Source: Atrina japonica (lineage: Eukaryota > Mollusca > Bivalvia > Pterioida > Pinnidae). Taken from it: a stretch of DNA of 64,000 bases. The DNA lies in assembly GCA_030159075.1 (NCBI GenBank), contig BROG01000252.1:802501-866500 (forward strand). The letters run 5' to 3'. Positions 1 through 12,179 of this stretch are shown piece after piece; positions within the stretch are counted from its first letter, which is position 1; the number at the start of each line of letters is the position of its first letter. The notes under the pieces were generated by a model that saw only the letters and a program-made list of their open reading frames with translations, was not told where the DNA came from and searched no databases. The translations under genes were made by a program, and so were the position numbers.

Positions 1-898
1 TTCTCGTTGGCCCTGAAGTTGGGGTAAGGGGTTGTTGCTGTGGGCAGAAATGGGAGTGCCCAGGGAAAACCCTGTGTCAGACTTGTCCATCTCACATACT
101 CCCAGTGTTGGACTTGACCATCACACATACTCCCATGTCCAATCTTGCGTACTGTTTTAGTCCATCACGACACTGATGAACACAAGAAACCTGTCAATCA
201 GGTTTGCTACTTGGCATTAATTTGCAGGTGTAACAGGTATAACAATTCACACCATCCTTCAAATTTGCTTTCAATATTTATTCTTGACTTGTTTGTATAA
301 TTTGCCAGAACATTATTTCTTTTCCTGGAAAAACCAATTACAAACTGTTTAAGTTAACAAATCTAATCTGATTGTAGTGAAAATTGTGGCTTCTATCTGC
401 TTTCCCCTTTTTGGATAATGTAACACCCCTTGGGGCTTCTATTACAAAACATGGTATTTTTATTCAGATGGGCAAGGATGCATTTGGGTGATGAAGAAGA
501 ATGTGGCCTGTTTAAAGGAGAGAAAGAGGACAAGATCAAAGGTCAACTGACTTAAGAATAGATTATTAGTGTACAGAGCTTATATTTATTTGCCAAGTTT
601 AACAGTCACAGATGACCTTAAATACTATCAACTTGAAAAAGAAGGTGACAGAGGCAATGGGTCTTCAGGATAGTGACCGGGTACTAGACCCGTTGATAGC
701 AAGGTCAAAGGGCACCAATGAACTTTACTTTTGACATTTAGCACAAAAGTCATCTTTATTAACATGTAGCATGTCAGTGGCTGCCAGATTTGTATTTTAT
801 AAAGAAGTTAAATTTTTGACAATGAAAAGATGCAGTCAGCAATTTTTATGGCAAATTTTATTTTTGACTTTGTTATAGAGGTTTATTTTTATTTTCAG
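1..898. other. AT-rich intron or upstream sequence of gene 1
   Basis: No coding exon that fits the frame of the exon at 899 was found. A short CAGGGAAAACCCTG palindrome lies near 61-75, the same motif that ends the mosaic element at 42.2-44.1 kb. Confidence 0.4.
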
Positions 899-984
899 AG
901 CTATGATTGTGGTGGAGGTGAGCTAGATGACATAGTGCTATGGGACACAGAGGATGATCTACAGTATGACATTAATGAAAATAT
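899..984 (+). CDS. Gene 1, first visible exon
   Basis: Acceptor TTTTCAG ends at 898 and donor GTAAGT starts at 985. The open frame begins with the codon at 899 and leaves two bases for the next exon. It encodes an acidic stretch with SYDCGGGELDD at its start. No upstream exon of matching phase is visible in 1-898. Confidence 0.75.
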
Positions 985-3900
985 GTAAGTATAACTATTA
1001 AGAGTGTCTGTCATCATTGAGAATGATAAGTATAACTGTAGTGTTTGTCATCAGTGAGCATGTATAAGTGTTACTGGAGTGTCTGTCATCATTGAGAATG
1101 TATAAATAGTACTGAAGTGTCTGTCATCAGTAAGAATATGTAAATATAACTTGTGTTTGTCATCACTGAGAATGAATTAGTAGTACTGGAGTGTCTGTCA
1201 TTATTGAGAATGATAAGTTGTACTAGAGTGTCTGTCATCAAGGAGAATGTATAAACAGTACTGAAGTGTCTGTCTTTAGTGAGAATAGAGTGTCTGTCAT
1301 CAGTGAGAATGTATAAGTAGTACTGAAGTGTCTGTAATCAGTGAAAATATTAAGTATTACTGGAGTGTCAGACATCAGTGAGAATGTATAAATAGTACTG
1401 AAGTGTCTGTCTTAAGTGAGAATGTATAGATGGTACTGGAGTTGCTGTCATTAGTGAGAATGTATAAGTAGTACTGGAGTTTCTGTCATCAGTGAAAATA
1501 TTAAGTATAACTGGAGTATCGGACATCAGTGAGAATGTATAAATAGTACTGGAGTGTGTCATCAGTGCAAATATGTAAGTCTGAATGTCTGTCATCAGTG
1601 AGAATGTATAAGTATTATTGGAGTGTCTGTCATCAGTGAGAATGTATAAGTAGTACTGGAGTGTCTCATCGGTGAGAATGTATAAGTAGTACTGGAGTGT
1701 CAGACATCAGTGAGAATGTATAAGTAATAATGGAGTGTCTGTCATCAATGAGAATGTACCTGATTGAAATGAGTATTTTTCCTTTTACTATCTGAGATCT
1801 GCATGGTCTTGTCAGAAGTGAATCTTGTTTTATTTTACAATTTTATGTATATTTTCTTTTCTTTTTTTATTTCAGAAGTACATCAGACAAGGAGTGTGTG
1901 TCAGAAGGTATGTATTATTTTTGTATAGTTGCTTTCCTGTTATCAACTTTCCACATTTTAGTAGTAATATCTCTTTTTTGCCTGTTTATATCTCGGAGAT
2001 GATTTGATATGCCAGAGCTTGTTCAACACATGATTGAACATGTCATATACAGAGGTAAATAGTTACTGATAAGCTGTTGTGACAAGGATATCAGGATCAT
2101 GTGACAAGGATATTGGGATCACGTGACAAAGATATAGGGATCATGTGACAAGGATATCGGGATCACATGACAAGGTTATTGGGATCAAGTGACAAGGATA
2201 TGGGGATCATGTGACAAGGATATCAGGATGATGTGACAAGGATATCAGGATCACGTGATTCGGATATGGGGATCATATGACAAGGATATCAGGGTCGTGA
2301 TTAATGTCAATATTTCACTAATTTTATGATAAGTTTATATGGTCTTGTTTGCAATAACAATGTTACACTGAAATTGCTTGTTTGGTAGTGGTTAACTTTA
2401 GACATTTTCCATTTCACAAGAAACAGTGGTCCAATTTTAATCAAACTCGGTAGAAACTATCTCAATTTGAGGCAGCTTAAAGTATGAGAATGAAAAGGGC
2501 TAGGTATAATAGGGACTTTAAAAAAATGTTAAAATTGTGGTACATTTTTAAAAATCTTCTCATAAACCAATGATTAGATTTCTTTCAAATTTGGTACATG
2601 GTGAATACCCTTTCACGATAACTGCATTCCTAGTCATTTCACCTTCGTACAAACACTTCGGAGTGGTATCAAGAAGTTTCGTGCTCAAAACATTTCATAC
2701 CCATGACAATTAGTACCCAATTAAGACTAATTGTTTCTTGTGTATGATTTAAATTTCATTGGGTATGATTTGTGTTGGGTACAAAACTTCTTGTTATCAC
2801 TCGGAAGTGTTAAGTGCGCAGGTGAGATTAGTAGGAACGCAATTATCATGAAAGGGTCAGTATTTACAAAGTTTTCTAATAAAATCTGTTTATAAACAAG
2901 TCATGAGGAAGCATTTCGGTTTATGTAGGTTTCAGTATATATACAAATGTCATATTAGCTCAAAATTTATTGATTTTGTGTCTATGGAGATATATGAGAA
3001 GGTTGCTAAGAATTATCTAAGTATCACTGAAAAAGTTTCAATGTCAAAGGTCAAGGTCACATACACCTTAATGTTTTTTTTTTATGAAATGTTTTAAATT
3101 GTTCAATTTTAACTAGGCAAAAACTATCCCTCTGCACAGCTGCAGATTGATTGCAAACAAAAATGTGCTTGGATCCATTGGGGCTTCAAAAAGGGCCAAA
3201 TTTTGTACATGTTTTTAAAAAAATTATCTGCTCATAAGCAATGATATTTTCTCCAAGGTGATTGTTGAGGCTCATTGGACTGCTCAGGGTTTTTCCCTTA
3301 TGCATGATTTCTGCATAATGAATATTAGTGAGTTCCTAGAAATGCACAAAAAATCAGTAATTTTTTTTTCAACCTGAGACTGAAAATGTGTGCCTTTGTT
3401 TTCATGTAATTTCTTTAATTTCATTGACTTGGGGACTCAAAAATTTAATGAAGAACTCAGGAATTTTTTCTTGTTGGTCCCTGGGACTCACTAAAATAAC
3501 ACCCTATTTCAATGCTGTGATTTTTTTAATGTGTCACACCTTTGACATTTGACCTTGGTTTTAGGTCACATTAAGATGACCCATTATCTTAATTCTTAGT
3601 ATAGCATTTGACAGCAACTGTCATGACCTAAAGTAACTCATCATACTCTGTGGTCACATTGGACTCAACCATCTTAACAGTATAGAATGGTTCACTGTCA
3701 TCATTATTTAGTGAACAAGTTGATTTCGCCTGTAAAATTATTGTACAATTTGAAATTTAATTCATACACTACTGAATTCTTTCAATGGACTTTACCATTG
3801 TTTGAAATGGATGAGTCCAAAATGTGACCACTGGGGTTGATGAATGGTGAGTTCACTACAAAACACAATGCACTTGCTTTTCACCAATGCGACCCAGGTT

Positions 3901-6900
3901 TGATCCTCGTATTGGACGGGGAAGTATGTGAGATGGTATGGCTGTCACCAGGTCGGACATGTGGGTTTTCTCTGGGTACTCCGGTTTCCTTCCACAGCAT
4001 GCACCCCATAATGCCAACATCAGAGCCAATGAGAGACATTTATATAAGTTGTTTAAACTTGTTTGTTAATCGTTGTAAAACAAATAAGTTTAAACTTAAA
4101 CAATGAATGGTGTTTAGATGTTGAATCACTTGTAATACTGTCATATAATTTCAGATATATCCATTGCGCCAAACATTTTTGAAACTGTGGCTGGTTTGCA
4201 GATTATAGGTACAAATGACCATTATGTCAAGGTAAGAAGATTTAGCTTATCTACGTGTGCATTAGGGGTGCTATTGCTGTAGGTTTAGTGTCCAATCTTT
4301 TTTTAATCCTGCAGTTATGGTGTTGGGATGCTAAAATTTTGCATGCAGATTCTTTTTGGGTATGATGTGGAAGTTCTGTATACAAAGACTTAGCATTCAA
4401 TAACTAATATTTAGTTAGATCAGAAAACTTGTTTTACAGGAATAATGTGAAAACTGTTTTTTTCCGGGAATTGCCCTGTCCTGTATGCATAGTCACTTGA
4501 CAGAGAGGGGTCATTTTGAGGGCTTCATATTAAAAATAATTAACTAACATTGCAACAGATCTTCAAAAGTTGAGGAATTCCTCCTTTTGACAGAATACTG
4601 TATACATAGAAATTTCACTATAGTTTAATTTTCGACATTTCTGCCCATAGATGAGAAGGTGAATTAAAAATGAAAGTAAGATTTTCAAGTCAATAATGAA
4701 GCACAGGAAAATACATGTTGTCCAGGGGACTATGGTGACTTATGGCAAAATAAGGACGTGTTGAATATGTTATCTGTAATAAAAGGATGAAAATAATGAG
4801 GTCGAAAATTTCCAGGTATACAGGGTTTTCTATAAGAGGCGGGCGGAGGTCAAATTGACTGCTTAGAAATGAAATTTGGCCACTTAGAGATCCTGCAACT
4901 ATCATAAGTGTGATGGGTTTTGAAAATATACCCTAGTGGGATGGGGACTCCTTCATTCCATATTTGGCCTGTTAAGTGAAATCTTATTGAAAACCCTGGG
5001 TACACAGTATTTCCATCTCTGCTTGCGTGATTTTAATATGTTGCCATGTGACTTCATGCATTAACAACATCAACATCTACAACTCTGTGTATCTTAGTTA
5101 GGGGACTACAAAACTTATTAGAACACCATTATTCCTAGTGATATAAGGATACACTGATAAAATGGTACACTGTTTTCTGATTTCTTTTTCAAGGAAGCTG
5201 TTGAAATACTAAAGAAACATTTTTTGGAGAAGAAAAAACAGAATAAAGGGTTGGAGAATGGTAAAATGTGTATAGGGCACAAATCTAGTAAAAATGATAA
5301 TATTGACCATAAAAGTATGCCCGAACAGAAGGCCTTTATAACCAATAGACCATTAGATAAAAGTGAGAGAGGGTGGCCATGTGACTCGGGGAACGATACA
5401 CCTAGAAACCTTCCAGAAAAGTTTGAATGGACATGTAAAACTTCACTGAATAATGACGAGAGTTTGAAACAAAGACAAAGTAATCTGAGTGATAAACTTT
5501 CAAATTCTGTGGGCAGAGAGACAGAATGTCCTGAAGAAATAAACATTCCTAAAGACCCAAGTCTCTGGCTTAGATGGCGGAGGAGGAGTGACTCTAATAG
5601 CAGCAAGGAGTGCTCTGATGTGGAACTTCCCAGGGAAAATGTTGATAAATCCAAGTTTAAAGACAGACACTTGAATCATGTGGATCAGAAATGGGGTTCA
5701 GATGACAAGTTTAAAGGTGCTCCTACAGGTCCTCAGACATGGAATTGCTCATCTCCTTTAATGAAAAATCCAAGCTTTTTACTACAGAGTAATAGTAAAA
5801 TGGTAAGACACAATACTAGAAAGCACTGCTGTGTGAAAGTGAACTTTATGCACTCAATTCACTATTGCAAATGATTTAAGTTGATTTAAGTTGTAACCTT
5901 TTCTTTAGAAGCACTGAAAGAATTCTGAAAGCGTGAAAGGTATGAACAAGCTTCAACATGAACTTCCTTCATAACTAGTCCTAGCCCCTTTTTCTGCCAG
6001 TTTTGGGGAAATACCAATGGCAACACAGTATGCATTTGAGTCAAATTGGGAACATATATTGGAGTATAGACATGGAAATCTTGTTCAAGGAGTTATTAGG
6101 GTTATTCTTAGCTTATGCCCTTTGGATAAACATTTTAAGTGTCCTTCAGGTGTACAAGGTATTGTGGGTTTCTTTTTTGGTTTTGTTTTGTTTTTTTTAA
6201 GTTTCATACAACTTGTATGTGCTTTGGTATAATTGTCTGCTTGTTTACAGTAATGTATGATGCGAGGGGAACCACTTGGGCCTCCTGTTTTGAGTATCTT
6301 AAGACTTATATTACTTTGCTTGTATACAGTAATGTATGATGTGAGGGGAACCACTTGGGCTTCCTGTTTTGAGTTTCTTAAGACTTGTATTAATTTTATA
6401 TTACTGTTTGCATGTATACAGTAATGTATGACATCAAGGGAACCACTTGGGCCTCTTGTTTTGAGTTCCTTAAGACTTATACTACTATATAATTGTTTGC
6501 ATATAAACAGCATTGTATGGTGTGAGGGGAACCACTTAGGCCTCTTGTTTGGAGTTCCTTAAGACTTTTACCACTATATTATAATTATTTGCATATAAAC
6601 AGCATTGTATGGTGTGAGGGGAACCACTTGGGCCTTTTGTTTTGAGTTCCTTAAGACTTTTACCACTATATTATAATTATTTGCATATAAACAGCATTGT
6701 ATGGTGTGAGGGGAACCACTTGTGCCTCTTGTTTTGAGTTCTTTAAGACTTATACCACTATATAATTGTTTGGATATAAACAGCATTGTATTGTGTGAGG
6801 GGAACCACTTGAACCTATTGTTTTGACTTTCAACATACATATACATGTATGTATTACTCTTTCACTATTTGTATACTTGTCTGTTTGCGTACAGCAATGT

Positions 6901-9900
6901 AAGGTGTCAAGGGAACCACTTGGGCCTGGATCCAATAAAGACATCATCAAATCTGCGGAGGAAAATTTACCTAACGGTGTTTACACTGCCACTTGGAGGC
7001 GCAATATGTTTCTGAGATACAATACAGCCGTTAATATATTTGACACAGGTAAATTGTTATTCTAATTTTTCTTGTATTTTGTTGTAGAGATGTAAGAAAT
7101 TGAAAGTATCTTAGATCTAAAAACAGCCATAGACTTGTGATAAAATTTCAGTCTTCAATCAATTTATTTTAAAAAAATGTTTGGGATATGATAACCTGGA
7201 AAGATGAACAGTGATTTGCATGTTTTTAGTTAAGTCTAGAACCATTACTTGATCCTAGGGCTAGGTTTAGGTTCACAAGAAAAATCTACAGTATTGTATT
7301 TTAGCATTTTCTTCCCAGACTAATTAATATTATAATTATAGCATTTGTGGCTGTTAGTACTGAGTGATTGTAAGAACATTTGAGAGAGTATTACACTTCA
7401 TAATCCAAGCCCATATGTTTGTTCAGTCAGTCCACAATGCTCTTTTTCTGGTATTTAGTTCATACATTTAGTCCTGTGGTAAGGTGGTTTTATTGTTGTC
7501 ATTATTTTCTGCCAGGTTGTAACTGAATTTTTAGCTCACCTGAACCAAAGGTAAGGCCCGGGGGTGGATCGAGGGTGGGACAAAAGAGGCTTCGGGGGGT
7601 GGGGGGGGGGGGGGGGGGGGGGTGTTACCCCTCTTTAAAAACCTTCTCCAGAACTGGTGCATGGAATGAAAAACTATTTTTGCATCTGAGATTTTTATGG
7701 ATGCTTGATTTAATATCCTGTTTTTGGTATAAATTGGAAAACTAATTTTTGACAAGTACCCCTCTTTAAAAATCTTCTCCAGAACTGCTGCATGGATTGA
7801 AAAACTAATTGCATCTGAGATTTTTATGGATGCATGATTTAATATCCTGTTTTTGGTATAAATTGGAAAACTAATTTTTGACATGTGTTTGACATCTTTG
7901 CCAGCTTTGTCATTTCATTCATTTTTAAGTCTCCTCCACTCCTAAGGAGTGTTAAAATAATTTGCAAATTTGAGATTCCGATATTTTTAAGATGCCAACA
8001 CAGTTCATGTGAGCGATGTGGCCCATGGGCCTCTTCTTGTTTTTTTTTTCATCTTGGAACTTAACAAGGGGCATCTCTTATCATATATTTGGTGACTGTG
8101 ATTTAGGGAATGGGTCATACTCTTTGGCAAGAGAAGCAAGGCAAAATGAAGGCTCATCACAAATGTATCTCCACCAATATCCCCCAATCTCTTATTTAGG
8201 TGCTGTCTTAGTGAAAATGTAAGGTGCTTGCTAACTGAAGTTCATTTCTTTTGAATTATTATCAATTCTTTGAACTGTAAAATATCATATGCATTGTTTA
8301 AATGTATCCCCAACTGATGTGCATGTGTTTATGTCTGAAAAAGAGCTGTAGGTTAAGAGAAGCTTCAAATTCTTAAAATAAACCCATGTAGGAATTTTAT
8401 GGTCTTTTGATATTGTTTTAAATGGACGTTAGTTGTGGGTTTTTTTTTCTTTTTCTATATTACTACTTAAATTTATATACAAAGAAAGAGATATACACAG
8501 GCACAAAACTCTTAAATCCCTATTTATTTGGTGAAAATTGCTTTAGAAACTGGGGTTTGGCACTTTTTCATTTGCAATTTATAAATCAACCTTACTATTT
8601 GTATATGGATAGCACACTAGACCTGACCTTATCTTCACAGAATATATAGGAATATATGATTGTTATGCCTATTTATAGCTCTTACTTGTTTGTGTACATC
8701 AAGTACAAGAAGTGAAAGTAGAAAAAATCAAGAAAAATATTTTGGTAAACACAGCTAATGACCCTCTAAGTTGATGTACATTAAGTGTATACATGTACCT
8801 GGAAAATTTGACTCCTGCATAATTTCGTCATTTTCACTCTTAGATGAGAGGGCAAATTTAAAATGAAAGCAAAACTTTAAAGCTATGTAATTGAAGCGCA
8901 TAAGATGTATCTTATTCCATGTTAGCTAGACGACTGTGATAAACAGACTCTTTACTGAAAACTGATAAGCATTTTCTACAAAAGTTTATGTCAGCATTTC
9001 AGACTGTTTAGATCCTCTGTTATATTTTATTGTAGACTCTGATGACCTGTGTTCTATGGAACCTGTCAGTTACGACAGAGTGGCCTTGCTAGAGTTATCA
9101 ACAGCACCGCTCTCCAGAAAAATGCCCACAGAATTTTCATACCTGTCAAAGATTTTCCCAGAAGTTTGTTTGACTCAGGTATAAATTCTTTGACCTTAAA
9201 ACAAGGATTTTAGCTTGCCACGACGAAAGTCCTGAGAGCTAATGCTATATCCATACTATCGTCATCGGCATCCGTAGACAAAACTTTAATCTTTTGGTAC
9301 CTTGACTTTTGACCTAGTGACCTTGACTTTTGAACTACTTTTCAAAAACTTTTAACTCTTTTAAACCATGAGGGATTGGGCTTTGATATTTCATATATAT
9401 ATTTCTTAAGACCAGAGCCTTCATTTGGTACCTTGACTTTTGACCTAGTGAACTTGACCTTGGAAGGAATCATAATTTTACCAGTCCTTTGACCTTAAAA
9501 CCTGACAGCTGTAGGTCAAATATCTACATGAATTTTGAAAATTTACATTCATTTCAGCAAGCTTTGTTGTCTTCTGACAACTCTTGTTACTATGTGTTGT
9601 AAATTTTATTTGACATGAACTAATTCATTTTCCTATGTAGAAGTGTCACTGTTACTTTTTCTCTTGAATAACATTTTATATTGATTAACAAAAAGTCTAT
9701 GGAATTTACATAAACATCATTAGTCAGCTCTGAGACTGATGATGAAGTGAGGGATGGGGTGCATACTGTGTGTGTGTGGGGGGGGGGATGTAGTACCCAG
9801 AAAAAACGCTACATGTCCAAGTTGGGGACTGCCGTACAATCCCATATTTTCACCTTTCTTTTCCCAGGATCAAACCAGAGTTGCATTTATGAGAATTGAT

Positions 9901-11004
9901 TGCACATAAACCACTGAGCTGCCTGAAAATGGATTTCAATTCCAAGTCTTTTTAGTTTTGCCAGTAATCATACTTTGTATTTTAGAATACATGTTTATTT
10001 AAAAGTTTAAAATCTTACATTTGATAAGATAAGGTGGCACATGATTACAAACACCAGTCTAAATTAGGTCATAAAAGGTTGACAGGCATGAAATATTACA
10101 GCTACAGAAATGAACACATGCCAACCATTACGGATTACCAATTAGTCAGTATAAAAATTCACTCTGCTGAGAAATGACTTCGATAAATGCACCATGGAGA
10201 AAAATCTTATCTGAGTTTAAATTTGAGTTTTGAGATAAAATTTAAATAAAAACTTTAGAAGTCCAGGCCAAGCCAGATTCTCACCTCCACCATTAAAAAC
10301 TGGCCGCCATCATGTAACTGAAAAAAATTGTTGAGTGTGGTGTAAAACAGTATTCAAAACCAAAAGTTCAAAATCAGTCAGAAAAAATCTTATCAGTAAC
10401 AAATTATGTTGTGTGGATATTTGAGAAGCATTTTCACAAACATTTTCACAGATTACATGTATGTGTAGCCAAAGGGAAAGTCTAAATGGCATCATCGTGG
10501 ATAAAATAGAAGAATAGGTAAACATTTGTCAGGGATTATACACAAATGTGGCCCATCCTTAAAGCATCAGAACTATGGTGGCTGGAGAATATCAGGTGTG
10601 TTGTATGGTTTGTTGAGGTGATTTTTCTATTGCACACAGTGCATAGGAATGAACATTTTCTTGAGTAATTTTGGATACCTGAAAATGATCTCAAATCATG
10701 AAAAATTGCACTGGTAACATCATCGAAGGGTTGGCAACTATGCAGTTATCATTTTACGTATTTACATGTTTATTTATAGACTTTTAAACTTTATACAGAA
10801 ACTAATTTCGAGAGCATATTTCAAGCCCTATTCTCCATGAGGAGAAGAAGAAGTTTTCAGTTAAAATTAATAGTATTTTGTATTTACATGTGTATTTATA
10901 TTTGTTTTCAGGTTTCTGAATACTTCTGTCCAGCTCAGGAAAACGTACACTGGAATCCCAAATTTTTCAGATCTTTATCAAGTGATGCAAGGCAGATGTG
11001 CTAG
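899..11004 (+). CDS. Seven-exon gene, candidate eIF4E-binding protein (5' end outside window)
   Basis: Seven GT-AG exons join without a phase break: 899-984, 1876-1907, 4155-4231, 5194-5802, 6895-7048, 9036-9178 and 10912-11004, giving 397 residues and a TAG stop. No start codon was found, so the N-terminus is upstream. The N-terminal part is acidic (ELDDIVLWDTEDDLQYD), followed by a helical-looking EAVEILKKHFLEKK and a long Lys/Ser/Asn-rich, probably disordered segment (exon 4). Residues 332-338, YDRVALL, fit the eIF4E-binding consensus YxxxxL-hydrophobic, followed by ELSTAPLSRKMP; residues 380-389 (HWNPKFFRSL) recall the Trp-Pro block downstream of the motif in 4E-T/Cup proteins. Spacing of LxLS and RKxP after the tyrosine also resembles what I remember of vertebrate C8orf88. 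A role in sequestering eIF4E, hence translational control in cytoplasm, is inferred from this motif alone; the family is not recognised. Coding status is well supported by the phase agreement. Confidence 0.8.
1005..1757. repeat. Degenerate minisatellite, about 40-bp unit
   Basis: Roughly 17 diverged units carry GTGTCTGTCATC, AGTGAGAATGTATAA and GTAGTACTGGA. The array fills most of the intron between the first two visible exons of gene 1. Short open frames here are repeat artefacts. Confidence 0.9.
1876..1907 (+). CDS. Gene 1, 32-nt microexon
   Basis: Polypyrimidine tract plus TTTCAG ends at 1875 and donor GTATGT starts at 1908. The exon uses the two carried bases and passes one on, encoding STSDKECVSE around the junctions. 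It is very short, but the phase agrees on both sides. Confidence 0.7.
2078..2297. repeat. Minisatellite, about 21-bp unit
   Basis: About ten units of TCATGTGACAAGGATATCGG with substitutions at the ATCAGG/ATTGGG positions, in the second visible intron of gene 1. Confidence 0.9.
3838..4030 (+). mobile_element. tRNA-derived SINE fragment
   Basis: A B-box-like stretch (GGTTTGATCCTCG) is followed by the sequence GTCACCAGGTCGGACATGTG and a CTCCGGTTTCCTTCCACA block, a layout typical of molluscan SINEs. The A-box side is degraded. It is intronic in gene 1. Confidence 0.5.
4155..4231 (+). CDS. Gene 1, exon encoding SIAPNIFETVAGLQ
   Basis: Acceptor AATTTCAG ends at 4154 and donor GTAAGA starts at 4232. 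Reading from the carried base gives an uninterrupted 25-codon exon ending in phase 0 (IIGTNDHYVK). Confidence 0.8.
5194..5802 (+). CDS. Gene 1, long central exon (203 codons)
   Basis: The acceptor is TTTTCAAG ending at 5193 and the donor GTAAGA starts at 5803. All 203 codons are open. The product starts with EAVEILKKHFLEKKKQNK and is otherwise polar, rich in Lys, Ser, Asn and acidic residues, with no domain that I recognise. It looks intrinsically disordered, which fits a linear-motif scaffold. Confidence 0.85.
6220..6835 (+). repeat. Tandem array derived from the exon-5 acceptor of gene 1
   Basis: Seven units of about 80-92 bp each contain TATACAG or AAACAG followed by a diverged copy of the start of the exon at 6895 (GGGAACCACTTGGGCCT). 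ACAG positions are near 6247, 6326, 6418, 6507, 6599, 6691 and 6780; the real acceptor is at 6891-6894. In the exon's frame each unit meets TAA or TGA within the first five codons. Confidence 0.85.
6895..7048 (+). CDS. Gene 1, exon downstream of acceptor-bearing repeat array
   Basis: Acceptor CGTACAG ends at 6894; donor GTAAAT starts at 7049. It encodes QCKVSREPLGPGS, then LPNGVYTATWRRNMFLRY. The acceptor and the first 33 or so bases are also present, degenerate, in seven tandem units just upstream (6220-6830). Confidence 0.8.
7533..8040 (+). mobile_element. Dispersed repeat with AGCTCACC / GGCCCATGGGCCTC ends
   Basis: It begins AGCTCACCTGAACCAAAGGT and ends GTGAGCGATGTGGCCCATGG then GCCTCTTCTTG. 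A poly-G run (about 7598-7621) and two internal direct copies of TACCCCTCTTTAAAAATCTT lie inside. A second copy is at 17307-18324 and a reversed end at 21848-21875. It is non-autonomous: no coding capacity is seen. Confidence 0.75.
8402..8760 (+). repeat. Dispersed repeat, copy with a single 48-bp unit
   Basis: It shares colinear blocks with 32160-34200: GTGGGTTTTTTTTCTT, AAAGAGATATACACAG, TTTCATTTGCAATT, AACCTTACTATTTGT, GACCTTATCTTCACA and TTTTGGTAAACACAGC. Here the AACCTTACTATTTG unit occurs once; in the other copy it is tandemly expanded and a TIR element has inserted. Confidence 0.75.
9036..9178 (+). CDS. Gene 1, exon with eIF4E-binding motif
   Basis: Acceptor TTGTAG ends at 9035 and donor GTATAA starts at 9179. 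The carried G completes GAC, giving DSDDLCSMEPVS then YDRVALLEL at 9071-9097. Tyr, four residues, Leu and a second Leu match the canonical 4E-binding consensus; Asp and Arg at positions 2 and 3 match the most frequent residues in 4E-BPs and eIF4G. Confidence 0.85.
9205..9595 (+). repeat. Dispersed repeat family (CCTTGACTTTTGACCTAGTG)
   Basis: Colinear with 12180-12645: AGCT-ACC start, CGTCATCGGCATC, two CCTTGACTTTTGACC blocks, CCTGACAGCTGT, and GTGAGCTTTGTTGTCTTCTG-like end. Intronic in gene 1. Confidence 0.75.
10262..10356 (+). mobile_element. SINE 3' tail fragment
   Basis: Contains AAAAACTGGCCGCCATCATG, TAACTGAAAA and TTGTTGAGTGTGGTGTAAAAC, the tail shared with the SINEs at 14040, 36100 and 52482. 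The tRNA-like head is missing. Confidence 0.65.
10912..11004 (+). CDS. Gene 1, terminal coding exon
   Basis: A strong acceptor (TTTGTTTTCAG) ends at 10911. Thirty codons follow before TAG at 11002-11004. The peptide contains ENVHWNPKFFRSLSSD. The first AATAAA I can place downstream is at 13452-13457, so the 3' UTR may be long, but its end is not fixed by the sequence. Confidence 0.8.
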   Translation, partial: VSEYFCPAQENVHWNPKFFRSLSSDARQMC

Positions 11005-11429
11005 ATTCCAGTTACAGAAAAAAACAAGATATGATTAAACTTTTGTATGACAATATGTTCTGTCATAGAACAAACCATTGGAAATCATTGTGTTACAACA
11101 TGATGTTCTAAATAGTCAGATGGACTATATCAGAAGAAGATGATCATTAGGAGATAATTCATCATTCAGAATATTGTCCACATGTGTTCATTCAGATTAT
11201 TCATAGATGATCATACAGAAGATTATCGCTATGAGAAGTTCAGGAGATAATCAATGCATGAAAGAATGAATCATAAGTGTTTATATAGAAGATAATCTAT
11301 TAATAATCATTTATGAGATGATCCGTATGTAGTAAGTAGTAAGTCAAAATAGGATCAAGTTTTGGTCATTGGAAAATATGATACAAAGATGATCAGATGA
11401 CGTAAACTCAGATTGTGCAGAGTCAGACA

Positions 11430-11950
11430 TTATAGACTGATTCGCTTGGGCAATACATTGTAACCTTAATGTGTTGTCATCTGTCATTATGGGATTATCT
11501 GAATCACATGGACAATATATTATAGTGATCTTCGTTTTTGCCAATCTGAGATTATTTTTATCACTTGGGAAATGTAAAATGATCTTTGTGTTGCCATTCT
11601 GAAATTACCTGAATTGTCTAGAAATACATGTATGTAGTGATTTTTGTGCTTGACCATTCTCATTATCTGAATCACATGAACAATATATATTGTGATCTTA
11701 ATGTGTTGCCATATCTGAGATTATCTGAATCTCATAGACAATATATTGTGATCTATGTGTTGCCATCCTGAGATTATCTGAATCACTGACAGTATATAGT
11801 GATCTATGTGTGATGCCATTCTGAGATTATCTGAATCACTGCCAATATATAGCAATCTTTATGTGTTGCCATTTTGAGATTATCTGAATCACTAACAGTA
11901 TAGAGTGATCTTTACGTGTTGCCATTATGAGCTTACATGAATCTTTTGGG
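11430..11950. repeat. Degenerate minisatellite, about 55-bp unit
   Basis: About eight units with TGTGTTGCCAT, TGAGATTATCTGAATCAC and ACAATATAT-TGTGATCTT. It lies just downstream of the gene 1 stop, so it may be in the 3' UTR. Confidence 0.8.
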
Positions 11951-12179
11951 CATGTTGCATTATATAATTGTTTGAACATTTTAAAATTTCTATCTCAATC
12001 CCCAGGACCAGGGTTGTGCACAATTAAACTCATAAGACCCAGTCACCCTGGATAACTGTATTGATCATGTTGAAGAAATCTAAAGAGTTATTGATCATGT
12101 TGTAGAAATGTAAAGAGGGATGTCAAAAGACTTGTAGGAAAATCTTCTGTAACAGTTAAAGATAATGAATTGGTCATTT

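Noticed and set aside
468..541. Possible upstream exon of gene 1 (acceptor TATTCAG, open frame with DEEECGLFKGEKEDKIK)
   Set aside because: It leaves one base at a weak GTCAAC donor, while the exon at 899 needs phase 0, and the joined frame meets a stop. Not supported without transcript data.
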